64,000 nt of DNA. It comes from an uncultured Acidobacteriota bacterium (GTDB lineage: Bacteria; Acidobacteriota; Blastocatellia; Pyrinomonadales; Pyrinomonadaceae). Shown one piece after another: positions 17,356 to 26,325 of this stretch. Location: NCBI GenBank assembly GCA_937859595.1, contig CALMAH010000014.1, positions 186,001 to 250,000 of the forward strand, in the 5' to 3' direction. Within the stretch, counting starts at the first letter, position 1. The number at the start of each line of letters is the position of its first letter. Made by a program: the position numbers and the translations under genes. Under the pieces are notes generated by a model. It ran no database searches. It worked only from the letters and a program-made list of their open reading frames with translations, and was not told where the DNA came from.

Positions 17356-18678
17356 ATGACCCAACTTTGGCTTAATTTTACTGACAACGACGGAAAAGAC
17401 CATCGGGTTTTGGTCGAAGGGGAGAAGTTTACCATCGGGCGCCAGTCCTCATGCGACCTATGTATTCCGGACGGAAGGCTCTCTCGGGAGCACATCAGGA
17501 TCGAACGTTTTGGCGTTGTATTCGTGATCAACGATCTCGGTTCGAGCAACGGGACAAAGCTGAATGGGACAGACCTGAACCAACCTGAAGGCCTGAAGAA
17601 CGATGACGTGATCGAACTTGGCGGAGGGGCCAGCCTCACGATCGAGATGACGGGCGGTGCCGCTCAGGAGCCCGAACAACCAAAACCAGAAGAAGACGGG
17701 GCCGGAAACGCTCCACTTGCGGCGGCTCCGGCAGCGGCCAACGCATCTGCGTCCGCCGGGGGTTCGGGAGGGCCGCCTGTTTGGCTTCTTCTAATTCCGG
17801 TGGCAGGGCTTGTGCTTCTGATGTTCGGCGGCATCGTCTATTTGGCCGTAAGCGACCAGGGCGGTGCACGCGCCCAGACGGATCGGTTAGAAAGCGACCG
17901 AATGGATAGCTTTGACGACCTTGACACTCGTCGTAGCCAGGACAGCAACCCGCCCGCAACACCAGAACGTGACCGTTCGGAAACGTCAACAACAGACGAT
18001 CCAGGACCGATAGAAACCTCAACCCCAACTCCGACAACAAATACGAGCGGTGGTGACACAAACGGTGCTCCGGTGGCGAACCTTAGCGAAACGGAGAAGA
18101 TAGAACGATTTGCAGCGATGTTCCTAAGGCGGATAGCCCTCAATGATCCTAAAGCGTTCATCACATCTGATCAGGCAAAGCGGCTGGCTCCGAAGATCCA
18201 GCAGATAAGCCGCAACCCGGCACTTGCCGCAAACCTCAACGCCGCAAAAAAGAGCTCATCGCAGATCGCGTCGCTTGCCCAATCTCGCAACTTGCGGGCA
18301 CAATTTCTCGCTATTGCGGCGATCACTAGATTGGGAAATTCGCGCGGCGACCCTCTGCAAACCTCGCAATCGATGGTCGACGTGATCGATAAGCTTACCG
18401 TTCAATTGAACAACGAATTCTCGGATGACGCACTGCTCGTGGTCGCCGCGCTCGAACAGGGGAACGCGGGCGACACAAGGAAATTGCGTGACCTGCTGCA
18501 GAGGCTTGCGAATCAATATCCGGAGAGTACGCGTTCGATCCGGACCATTTGGTTCCTACATCAAAACAAGCATCTTTCGGATGCAGATTTCGACCGCGCG
18601 TTGACCTTTCTTGCGATCGGAGCGATCTCGCAAAACCCGAAGGAGTTTGGCGTCAACGCTGAGGCATTGGCGATTTGA
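17356..18678 (+). CDS. FHA-TM protein with divergent helical C-terminus (paralog 3)
   Basis: This 440-residue protein has an FHA domain (about 1-95; GRQSSCD, SREHIRI, GSSNGTKLNG), an Ala/Pro linker, a TM helix (about 137-159), a Ser/Thr/Asp-rich linker and a helical C-terminus (about 245-440). The C-terminal block FLAIGAISQNPKEFGVN resembles the ends of paralogs 1 and 2 (AAGIVAENPQRFNLN; AAAIVGENPQDFGLK), so the three probably arose by duplication. No catalytic Glu or GxxGxxQ element remains. It starts 16 bases after paralog 2. Confidence 0.7.
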   Translation: MTQLWLNFTDNDGKDHRVLVEGEKFTIGRQSSCDLCIPDGRLSREHIRIERFGVVFVINDLGSSNGTKLNGTDLNQPEGLKNDDVIELGGGASLTIEMTGGAAQEPEQPKPEEDGAGNAPLAAAPAAANASASAGGSGGPPVWLLLIPVAGLVLLMFGGIVYLAVSDQGGARAQTDRLESDRMDSFDDLDTRRSQDSNPPATPERDRSETSTTDDPGPIETSTPTPTTNTSGGDTNGAPVANLSETEKIERFAAMFLRRIALNDPKAFITSDQAKRLAPKIQQISRNPALAANLNAAKKSSSQIASLAQSRNLRAQFLAIAAITRLGNSRGDPLQTSQSMVDVIDKLTVQLNNEFSDDALLVVAALEQGNAGDTRKLRDLLQRLANQYPESTRSIRTIWFLHQNKHLSDADFDRALTFLAIGAISQNPKEFGVNAEALAI

Positions 18679-18718
18679 CGTACCCGACAGGTTCAACAAA
18701 GCCGGGGGATCAAAGATT

Positions 18719-19552
18719 ATGAATGCTGAAGACTGGGTGACCGGCAACATCACCTTATCGATCGGGGGCAGGCCCTTCGATATGCAGTTGACTGTACCGG
18801 CAAAGCCTGTAAAGCCTCACCGGATGCTGCCTATATTCCAGAAGATGACAGACTCGTTTGTCGAACTCAGCGTCCAGGCCGCCGAGGCAAACGGCGAGAA
18901 GGTTTCGTGCAAGGCCGGCTGCGGGGCATGCTGCCGCCAACCGGTACCCTTGTCCGAGGCGGAAGTCTATCAGATCACAGACGTGTTGGAAGCGATGCCG
19001 GACGATAAACGGGAAGTCATACGGCAGCGTTTTGCTGAGGCAGTAAGCCATTTTCGGGAGATCGGCTGGTTCGAAAAAATGAGCAGATGCGTCGAGATGG
19101 CCCGCACTCACTCAAAGGATGTTGTGGCCGAGGAGCTGCAGGAGATCGTGGCAGAATATTTCCGCGAAGGTGTTCCGTGTCCTTTTCTTGTGGACGAATC
19201 CTGCTCGATCCATGAGGACAGGCCGCTCTCCTGCCGGGAATATCTTGTGACCTCGCCGGCCGAGAACTGCTCGGCTCCGTCGGCAAAGACCATAAGAAAG
19301 GTTCCACTTCTAATGGAGCCATCCAAGGCAATGAAATCGGTTGGCACGACGGGCAGCTTCTATAAAATGGGACTTATCCCGCTCATCCTGGCCCCCGATT
19401 TGGCGGCCGAAGTGCCCGAACACTTTGTCGAGAAAAAAGGGGAGCAGTGGGTCGCTGATTTTTTTGGTTTTCTGACCCGATCCGAAGACCCGAGAAAGGG
19501 CTTGCCGAAAAACCGGGGGAAAACCAATAAACGACAGAAGAAGGGCCGCTAG
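18719..19552 (+). CDS. YkgJ-family Cys-rich metal-cluster-binding protein
   Basis: The protein has 277 residues from ATG 18719, with a purine-rich GGGGGAT upstream; earlier in-frame starts lie inside the FHA gene. The cysteine motif SCKAGCGACCRQP (CxxxCxxCC) and a second set in CPFLVDESCSIHEDRPLSCRE match the YkgJ/PF03692-type zinc or iron-cluster-binding proteins. The C-terminus is very basic. It sits inside the T6SS gene run between the FHA genes and tssK, and is not a known T6SS component, so a link to secretion is inferred only from position. Confidence 0.78.
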   Translation: MNAEDWVTGNITLSIGGRPFDMQLTVPAKPVKPHRMLPIFQKMTDSFVELSVQAAEANGEKVSCKAGCGACCRQPVPLSEAEVYQITDVLEAMPDDKREVIRQRFAEAVSHFREIGWFEKMSRCVEMARTHSKDVVAEELQEIVAEYFREGVPCPFLVDESCSIHEDRPLSCREYLVTSPAENCSAPSAKTIRKVPLLMEPSKAMKSVGTTGSFYKMGLIPLILAPDLAAEVPEHFVEKKGEQWVADFFGFLTRSEDPRKGLPKNRGKTNKRQKKGR

Positions 19553-19638
19553 CAGCATTATCACAACCGCGTTAGAATCACGTTGCGCCGTGTTTACTAA
19601 TTTCCCAAGTCGTTCTACTATTTACGTCTGATCCAAAT

Positions 19639-20991
19639 ATGAGCCGCTATCGCAAAATCGCCTGGAACGAAGGGATGCTCCTGACCCCTCATCATTTCCA
19701 GCAACTGGACAACTATCACGAACAGTTGTTGAACTCGCGGGTAAACTCCGCCCTCCAGTATGACTATGGGGTATTGGACCTGCAGATCAGCAATGAAGCG
19801 ATCGCAAATGGTAATTTTCAGATCATCAACTGCCGCGGCGTGATGCCGGACGGCTTGATGATAAATGTCCCGGACGCTGAAGCGGTACCTGACCTCCGGC
19901 CGGTTGCCGATCATTTCAAGGTCGAGCAGGAAACCCTTGGTGTCCACCTTGCGATACCGGCGTTGAAGATAGGCGAAGCGAATTTTCAGGCAAATGGTGC
20001 GAAGCCTAGTTCGAACCTGCGGTTTTTGCAGGAGGGCGGAATGGTAAAGGACGAGACCAGCGGTTCGAATGAACAGCCGGTCGCCTATGCCAAAGGCAAT
20101 TTCCGGATAATTTTTGATGACGAACTTCGCGACGGCTTTACGTCAATGAAGATCGCCGAATTGCAGCGAACCCCTACCGGACAGCTCAAGATCTCGGACG
20201 ATTATATCCCTCCGGTACTAAAGATATCGGCCTCGACTTGGCTCGTGAACATGCTCCGCCAACTCGTGGAAATACTTATTACGAAGAGCGGGAGCCTCGG
20301 CGAACAGCGGCGACAGCGGAACGCCTCGCTGGCAGACTTTACCACCTCGGAAGTTGCGGTCTTTTGGCTACTTCATACCATAAATTCTTCGATCCCGACG
20401 ATGTCGCATTTTTTCCGGTCTCCGCTGATCCATCCGGAAAGACTCTATCTTGCGATGGGCGAACTGGTAGGCAAGCTAATGACGTTTGCGATTGAGCATC
20501 ACCCCAAGGACATCGTCAAATACGACCACGACGATCTTCATTTCACCTTCTTCAATCTTTCGGCCCAGCTAAAGGAATTGCTCGAGACGGTCATACCCAG
20601 CCGATGCGTGCCGATACCGCTTGAAAAGACGAGGGATACGCTCTATGTCGGAAGGATAGAGGACGAGCGTCTGCTCAAAGAAGCCGGGTTCTATTTGGCC
20701 GTCCGAGCCCAGATGCCAGAATCGAAGCTAATAGACGGTGTGCCGAGGGTGGTTAAGATCGCATCTCGCGACGTGATCGATTCGGTCATCGGATCTGCCC
20801 TTCCGGGGGTTGTGCTTACACACGCTAGTCCGCCGCCGGCACCGATACCGGCAAGGGTCGGGTTCAAATATTTTCAACTCGACTCGATCGGTCCTTATTG
20901 GAACGGCATAGCGGGATCGAAGGTGATCTCGATCTATGTACCGAACGAGATCCCGGACGAGAAACTGGAGCTATACGCAGTAAAACCGTAA
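19639..20991 (+). CDS. tssK: T6SS baseplate subunit TssK
   Basis: The 450-residue protein starts MSRYRKIAWNEGMLLTPHHFQQ, a near-diagnostic N-terminus for TssK/ImpJ/VasE. TssK trimers connect the TssFG baseplate wedges to the TssLM membrane complex. The C-terminal segment with FKYFQLDSIGPYWNGI is the conserved DotU/TssL-binding domain. Length is typical. tssL follows after 4 bases, so the two are probably translationally coupled. Confidence 0.95.
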   Translation: MSRYRKIAWNEGMLLTPHHFQQLDNYHEQLLNSRVNSALQYDYGVLDLQISNEAIANGNFQIINCRGVMPDGLMINVPDAEAVPDLRPVADHFKVEQETLGVHLAIPALKIGEANFQANGAKPSSNLRFLQEGGMVKDETSGSNEQPVAYAKGNFRIIFDDELRDGFTSMKIAELQRTPTGQLKISDDYIPPVLKISASTWLVNMLRQLVEILITKSGSLGEQRRQRNASLADFTTSEVAVFWLLHTINSSIPTMSHFFRSPLIHPERLYLAMGELVGKLMTFAIEHHPKDIVKYDHDDLHFTFFNLSAQLKELLETVIPSRCVPIPLEKTRDTLYVGRIEDERLLKEAGFYLAVRAQMPESKLIDGVPRVVKIASRDVIDSVIGSALPGVVLTHASPPPAPIPARVGFKYFQLDSIGPYWNGIAGSKVISIYVPNEIPDEKLELYAVKP

Positions 20992-20995
20992 TACT

Positions 20996-21673
20996 ATGGC
21001 GGAAACCGCTGTAAAAAATGACCTAATCACGTTTGCCGGGCCGATCTTCGATCTGATACTTCGGTTCAAGGCGGGTATCGTTGCGCCGTCAAACGAGCTT
21101 AGGCCAAAGATCGCCGGGATGCTGCAGGATTTTGAAAAACGGGCTGAACGGTATCGCTTCAACCACAAGATCGTGCAAGTATCAAAGTTTGCTCTGGCGT
21201 CTTTCGTTGATGAGACGGTTCTCACGAACGACTTCCCGCTGAAGATCGAATGGGAAAAGAACCCTCTGCAATTGGAATATTTTGGGGAACAATTAGCCGG
21301 AAATAAATTTTTCGACAAATTGAACGCGATGCTCAAGCAGATAGAGGTGACGCAGGACGCGGTAGAGGTGTATTACTTCTGTATGTTGTTAGGCTTTCGG
21401 GGCCGTTACGCGATATACGAGCAGGACAAGTTTCTGGCAATAATGCAAACCACGGCAAATGCGCTCGTCAAAGTAGGTAAGATAAATCCGGTGGAGCTGT
21501 CCCCGCACTGGCTGGCAACGGACCAGCCAAAGCCCCCCGAAAAGCGGGGGATGCCTGTTTGGGCGAAATTAGGAGCTGTAGCCTGGGTTGGGCTCGCGGT
21601 GATCATATATCTTGCAATGTTCATCGCATCGACGATGCATCTTTCGTCGGCAGCCTCGAGATTGGAGTTCTGA
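20996..21673 (+). CDS. tssL: T6SS membrane subunit TssL (DotU family)
   Basis: The 225-residue protein has the cytoplasmic hook-shaped DotU domain (about 1-185; KFALASFVDE and YYFCMLLGFRGRY are family motifs) and a single C-terminal TM helix (about 194-216). It forms the inner-membrane TssJLM complex with TssM. There is no C-terminal OmpA-like peptidoglycan-binding domain, so any wall anchor must come from another protein. The following 130 bases (21674-21803) contain short inverted repeats but no gene. Confidence 0.93.
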   Translation: MAETAVKNDLITFAGPIFDLILRFKAGIVAPSNELRPKIAGMLQDFEKRAERYRFNHKIVQVSKFALASFVDETVLTNDFPLKIEWEKNPLQLEYFGEQLAGNKFFDKLNAMLKQIEVTQDAVEVYYFCMLLGFRGRYAIYEQDKFLAIMQTTANALVKVGKINPVELSPHWLATDQPKPPEKRGMPVWAKLGAVAWVGLAVIIYLAMFIASTMHLSSAASRLEF

Positions 21674-21803
21674 ACGAATTAGTTCGGGACGAGCGCGACA
21701 CCGGACGGCCTGAGCCGCCTTTTCAATGAAAGGGGGCACGGGTTCATTGCCGCCTTGGCTCTGACCAGAAGACGGTCAGGAGGGTTACGAAAGTAAAGAG
21801 ATC

Positions 21804-24800
21804 ATGTCATCTTGGCAAGTAGGACAACTCAAATATGCCCTTGGCATCGGCGCCCTGATGTCTTTTTACGGGGTGGTGACCTTTATCGTCGTGGCTGCCC
21901 CTGAAGGAAGCTTTCTAAAGAATCAGAGGTATGTTGTCATTGCCCTGATCCTTATAACCCTCCCCTTCACATTGCTCGGCGGTTACCTTGTATCAAGAAG
22001 ATCCAAGAAAAAGGCCGCCAAAGAAGCGGCGGCTGCCGAAACAGCAGCAGCGCCGGCGGACACCGCACAAAAAGCGGCCGCCCCGGGTGCTCCCCAAGGG
22101 AATTACGCAACACTCGCCTCGTCGGCAGAGGAGGTCGTCCAGTTTCTTAAGACCTCGAATTTGGGTGAAGGCGGCAAGGAGGCAGTTTACGGCTTGCCGT
22201 GGTACCTGATAGCTGGAGCGCCGAAGTCGGGAAAGAGTTCGCTGGTGATAGGTTCGAACCTCAATTTTCAGGCTCTGCCAAGTCAACGCCAGTCGGAGAT
22301 GAAGTTCATCAAGCCGACAGCAAGCGTTGATTGGCGAGTTGCAAGCGAGGCCGTCTTCGTAGATAGTGCGGGCCGATATCAGAGCGAGGGTGTCGATGTT
22401 GACGAATGGGGTGGGCTGCTTGAAACGCTGAAAAAATACCGATCAGCTCGGCCGATAGACGGTTTTGTCCTGACCGTTGACGCCGCCACTATTCTGAAGT
22501 CTGACGACAGGCAGAACGAAGAACTTGCAAAAGTACTCAGGAATCGCTTGGACGAGGCAATGCAGCGCCTTAAAGTCCGGTTTCCGGTCTATATCGTGTT
22601 TACAAATGCCGATTCGATCGAAGGGTTCCGCGATTCATTCTCTACGTCGAAACAGGAAGACAAGACGCTGGTATGGGGCGCGACGATCCCGCTTGAAAAG
22701 AGCGAAAATGCCCAGTCTTTATTTGATGGCGAATACGAACTTCTTCACGGGGCGGTGATGAAGCGCCGACTTGTCAGGCTCTCGGCACCTTTTCCGCCCG
22801 TCAGGCAGCTTAGGATCTTTAACTTCCCGCTTCATTTCGGGTCCGGGCGGCGCAAGTTCGGAGCCTTTGTAAATGCACTCTTTAGGCCAAATCCGTTCAG
22901 CGAAAACCCATTTCTCCGGGGCTTTTATTTCACCGCTTCACCGGTTGCCAAGGCCGGGGGCAATGTGCCTCCGACCGTTGGGAACACCTATTTTACCGAA
23001 CGCTTTTTTAGGGACGTTCTGCTTCGTGACAAGGATCTTGTAAAGACCTTTCAGGCCCATAGACAGAGGCCTCCGATCTTTGGCTGGGCGATGACCTTGC
23101 TCGGGGCGTTTCTAACGTTCGTGCTTCTCGTGATGTCCGGTGTTTCGCTTTACAACAACAAGAACCTTCTTGAGGACGCTGCACAACGCGGCGAACAAGT
23201 GATCGCGATGCGGCGGGAGGATCAGGGAAAGAAAATTCTGGAGAAGAAGCCGGAAGAGGTAAAGCAAGAGATGGACACACTTGACAATGTGAGGTCTCTG
23301 CTTGATCAACTCGATGGATATGAGCGGGACGGAGCCCCGATATACATGCGGTTTGGCTTCTATTCCGGCAATCGGATCTATCTGGAGAACCTGCTCCCGA
23401 TCTATATTGCTGCGGTAGAGCCCAGGTTCAAGGAACCGACCGTAAGGCGGATAGAGGCGGAGCTTGACAAGTTTGCAAAAGAAAAAGAGACGTTCAATCC
23501 AGGCCAACTGACCGATGAACAGGAACAGAAGCTCGACCGTCATTATAACCTGCTGAAGGCTTATCTGATGCTCTCGGGTAATTCGATCAGAATGGGTGAC
23601 GCCGAGATTGCCTATCGGGAAAAAGCTGACCCCGGCCACATCGTGAACACGATCAGTGATTTTTGGCTGTCAGAATCAAAGATACCTAAGGAGTATGAGG
23701 CCGCTGCCATTAAACATCTCGAATATTGGGCACGGCAGGTTGATCGTGATCGTTTTCCCCGCATCAAGTTGGACGACTCGCTTGTCACTTCGGTTCGACA
23801 GAAGCTGCAGGCGTTCCCGCCGCTCAATCGCTATTACAGCAATGAGGTCTCGAGGATCTCAAAAGAAGTGGACGCCAACTTCGGAGAGATGACGGTGCCG
23901 GGTATAGTCTCGCGCGGCGGTGCAGATGCGGGCCTGGTGACCGGCGGACACCGCGTGCCCGGAGCATATACGCTGGCCGGGAGAGAGCTGATGAAATCGT
24001 CTATCGCTGACGTAACGCGGCGGCTTGACGAAGATGACTGGGTAATGGGCGAGGTCCGCAAGGGCGAGATCCGGAGCGAAACGCCTGATTCGGCCCGGCT
24101 GGAAGAGCTCTATTATCGTGACTATGCCAACCAATGGCGACGATTTGTAAGGGGAGCCAGCGTTCTGGAATATCAGAACCGAACTGAAGCAGAAAGGGCT
24201 CTTGATAAGTTTAGGGAAGGCGGCTCTCCGATGATCGTGTTGGTCCGCGAGATCGAGCGGCAAACCAATTTTTCAGCTGCGGCTGACGGCGGAGGTTGGT
24301 TCGATTTCATTTTCGATCTGTTCAGAAAAAAGGCTGAAGACAAACCTGGCAATACGCCACCGGAACGCGAATTTAGGCCGCTGGCGACGTTTATCGGAAA
24401 CCCGGATGTAAAGCGCAACCCGATGGAAAACTACATTTCTGCGATCTCCAGCGCTTACACGAATTTCAGCAAAGAGACAGATGGTTCGTTGACCAGGACG
24501 ATCGAGGCGTACGGGAAAGAAGAGGACCCGCTAAACCTGAACAATGTCGAGAAAACAATGGTCGGCGCTTTTTCTGCACTGAACGAGACCGACGCCGGAA
24601 AAGAAGTGGCGGCACTTCTCCAGCAACCGCTTGATCGGCTCAGAAACCTGCTCGGAGCCGGGGTTAGGCAGCAGATGATTCGCATGTGGACGGAACAGTT
24701 GCTGCCCGAGGCTCAGAAGATCGAGGCGAATTTTCCCTTTGCCGATAGCCAGCAGGACGCGGACCTTGCGGCGCTTACAAGGTATCTGAATCCGGCGGAC

Positions 24801-25370
24801 GGAAGATTTTCGAGATTTTATGACGAGCGGCTAAGCAAGTATTTCGAGGAGGTTGACGGAAAATTAAGGCCCATCAGCGGCAGCGAATTTGAGTTTGCAG
24901 ACGAGTTCGTCGAATACCTAAATAATGCGATGACACTTAGGACCGCTCTTTTCGGCACCGGAAAGGCGGCAAAAGTAGATTACGAGTTTGCACTGCAGCA
25001 AATGAAAGATGCTATCGTCGAGGTCTCGATCGACGGTACTAAGATAACTACTGAGGGAACCGGCTCTGTGAGACTCGTCTTCCCCGCCCAAGGAAGCGAG
25101 ACCGGCGTGGTCGTGAATTTGGTTTCAACGTCGGGCGGCGCGGACGGCGGGCTGTCAGGCACGGCTACTTCCATCCCATATCAGGGAGTTTGGGGCATAC
25201 TAAAGTTCGTTGAGGCGTCTCGTCCGCAAAAACAGGATAGCGGCGAGTACCAGCTGACGTTCAGCGTAGGCGGTAGGGCGGTGAACGCAACGGTCAAATC
25301 AAGCGGAGGCGACATTTTTGACAGGAACCTCTTCCGCCGGGTCCGCTCACCCAAGGCGTTCCTAAAGTAA
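21804..25370 (+). CDS. tssM: T6SS membrane subunit TssM (IcmF family)
   Basis: This 1188-residue protein has two N-terminal TM helices (about 9-33 and 39-62), a cytoplasmic NTPase-like domain with Walker A GAPKSGKS (138-145) and VDSAGRYQ as the Walker B-like strand, a third TM helix (about 415-440) and a large periplasmic region ending in a beta-rich domain. TssM spans the inner membrane and normally meets the outer-membrane lipoprotein TssJ. No tssJ was found here, so its outer partner is unclear. An AAAGAG element precedes the ATG. Confidence 0.95.
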   Translation: MSSWQVGQLKYALGIGALMSFYGVVTFIVVAAPEGSFLKNQRYVVIALILITLPFTLLGGYLVSRRSKKKAAKEAAAAETAAAPADTAQKAAAPGAPQGNYATLASSAEEVVQFLKTSNLGEGGKEAVYGLPWYLIAGAPKSGKSSLVIGSNLNFQALPSQRQSEMKFIKPTASVDWRVASEAVFVDSAGRYQSEGVDVDEWGGLLETLKKYRSARPIDGFVLTVDAATILKSDDRQNEELAKVLRNRLDEAMQRLKVRFPVYIVFTNADSIEGFRDSFSTSKQEDKTLVWGATIPLEKSENAQSLFDGEYELLHGAVMKRRLVRLSAPFPPVRQLRIFNFPLHFGSGRRKFGAFVNALFRPNPFSENPFLRGFYFTASPVAKAGGNVPPTVGNTYFTERFFRDVLLRDKDLVKTFQAHRQRPPIFGWAMTLLGAFLTFVLLVMSGVSLYNNKNLLEDAAQRGEQVIAMRREDQGKKILEKKPEEVKQEMDTLDNVRSLLDQLDGYERDGAPIYMRFGFYSGNRIYLENLLPIYIAAVEPRFKEPTVRRIEAELDKFAKEKETFNPGQLTDEQEQKLDRHYNLLKAYLMLSGNSIRMGDAEIAYREKADPGHIVNTISDFWLSESKIPKEYEAAAIKHLEYWARQVDRDRFPRIKLDDSLVTSVRQKLQAFPPLNRYYSNEVSRISKEVDANFGEMTVPGIVSRGGADAGLVTGGHRVPGAYTLAGRELMKSSIADVTRRLDEDDWVMGEVRKGEIRSETPDSARLEELYYRDYANQWRRFVRGASVLEYQNRTEAERALDKFREGGSPMIVLVREIERQTNFSAAADGGGWFDFIFDLFRKKAEDKPGNTPPEREFRPLATFIGNPDVKRNPMENYISAISSAYTNFSKETDGSLTRTIEAYGKEEDPLNLNNVEKTMVGAFSALNETDAGKEVAALLQQPLDRLRNLLGAGVRQQMIRMWTEQLLPEAQKIEANFPFADSQQDADLAALTRYLNPADGRFSRFYDERLSKYFEEVDGKLRPISGSEFEFADEFVEYLNNAMTLRTALFGTGKAAKVDYEFALQQMKDAIVEVSIDGTKITTEGTGSVRLVFPAQGSETGVVVNLVSTSGGADGGLSGTATSIPYQGVWGILKFVEASRPQKQDSGEYQLTFSVGGRAVNATVKSSGGDIFDRNLFRRVRSPKAFLK

Positions 25371-25413
25371 GCACTTTCACGAAAAAGCGCGGAAATGAAA
25401 GGAGTTTGGACAT

Positions 25414-26223
25414 ATGAATGAAGCAAAACAAAAACTGGACAACGGTGACCTGAAAGGGGCGATCGAATCGGCGCTGGCACTTGTAAAGGCCAAACCGACT
25501 GATGCCGCCGCAAGGACGTTCTTGTTCGAACTCTCGTGTTTTTCGGGTGATTGGGATCGTGCTGAAAAACAGCTTGAGGTTATCGGCCATCAGGACATCA
25601 ACGCCATGATCGGCTCAAAGATCTACCAGCAGAATTTCAAGGCCGAGCGAGATCGCATGAAATATTTCTCTGACGGACTTAAGCCGGAGACGCTGACCGG
25701 CAGCCCGCCGTATTTTACAGATCTCCTCGAGGCGAATAATCGTGTCCGCGAAGGCAACATAAAGGAAGCACGTGAGGTGCTTGACCGGGTCGAGGAAGAG
25801 CGTCCGGCCTTTGAATGCAAGGTCAACGGCGAATCATTTAGTGATCTTCGCGACTATAATGACCTGACCGCCCCGGTTTTTGAGGTCTTGTTCAAGGATG
25901 CTTACATCTGGCTTCCAATGGAAAACGTGGAGAAGATCGAATTTTTCAAGCCGAAGTCGCTTAGGGATCTCTACTGGCTCCAGGCGGATGTCTCGTTGAC
26001 AAATGGCACGAATGGAGAGATGTTCTTTCCGACACTTTATGCCAACTCGTGGAAAAGCGAGAACGACCAGGTGAGGCTGGGCCGAATGACAGACTGGCGT
26101 GATCTTGGCGAAGATCTATATGTTGGCGAAGGTATGAGGGTCTTTTGGATGGATGGGAAAGACCGTCCGATCCTCGAGATCGAATCAATAGAGTTTGTCC
26201 ACGCTGCGGCGGCGGCCGAATAA
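25414..26223 (+). CDS. tagJ: T6SS accessory protein TagJ/ImpE
   Basis: The 269-residue protein matches ImpE/TagJ in its N-terminal TPR-like helices (LDNGDLKGAIESALALVKAKPTD and the following CFSGDWDRAEKQL repeat) and a C-terminal beta domain containing DFNDLTAPVFEVL-like sequence (here YNDLTAPVFEVL) and FFPTLYANSW. In other systems TagJ binds the N-terminus of TssB and may assist sheath recycling with ClpV. GAAAGGAG lies about 10 bases before the ATG. Confidence 0.88.
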   Translation: MNEAKQKLDNGDLKGAIESALALVKAKPTDAAARTFLFELSCFSGDWDRAEKQLEVIGHQDINAMIGSKIYQQNFKAERDRMKYFSDGLKPETLTGSPPYFTDLLEANNRVREGNIKEAREVLDRVEEERPAFECKVNGESFSDLRDYNDLTAPVFEVLFKDAYIWLPMENVEKIEFFKPKSLRDLYWLQADVSLTNGTNGEMFFPTLYANSWKSENDQVRLGRMTDWRDLGEDLYVGEGMRVFWMDGKDRPILEIESIEFVHAAAAAE

Positions 26224-26325
26224 ATTCGTGATTTATTTTTGATTTTCGGTTATGATAGGTAGCATATTTGTTCGTCCATTTGCTTTCGCTACCCGTCTTC
26301 CGTAATTTGAGAGGATTTTTCCGCT

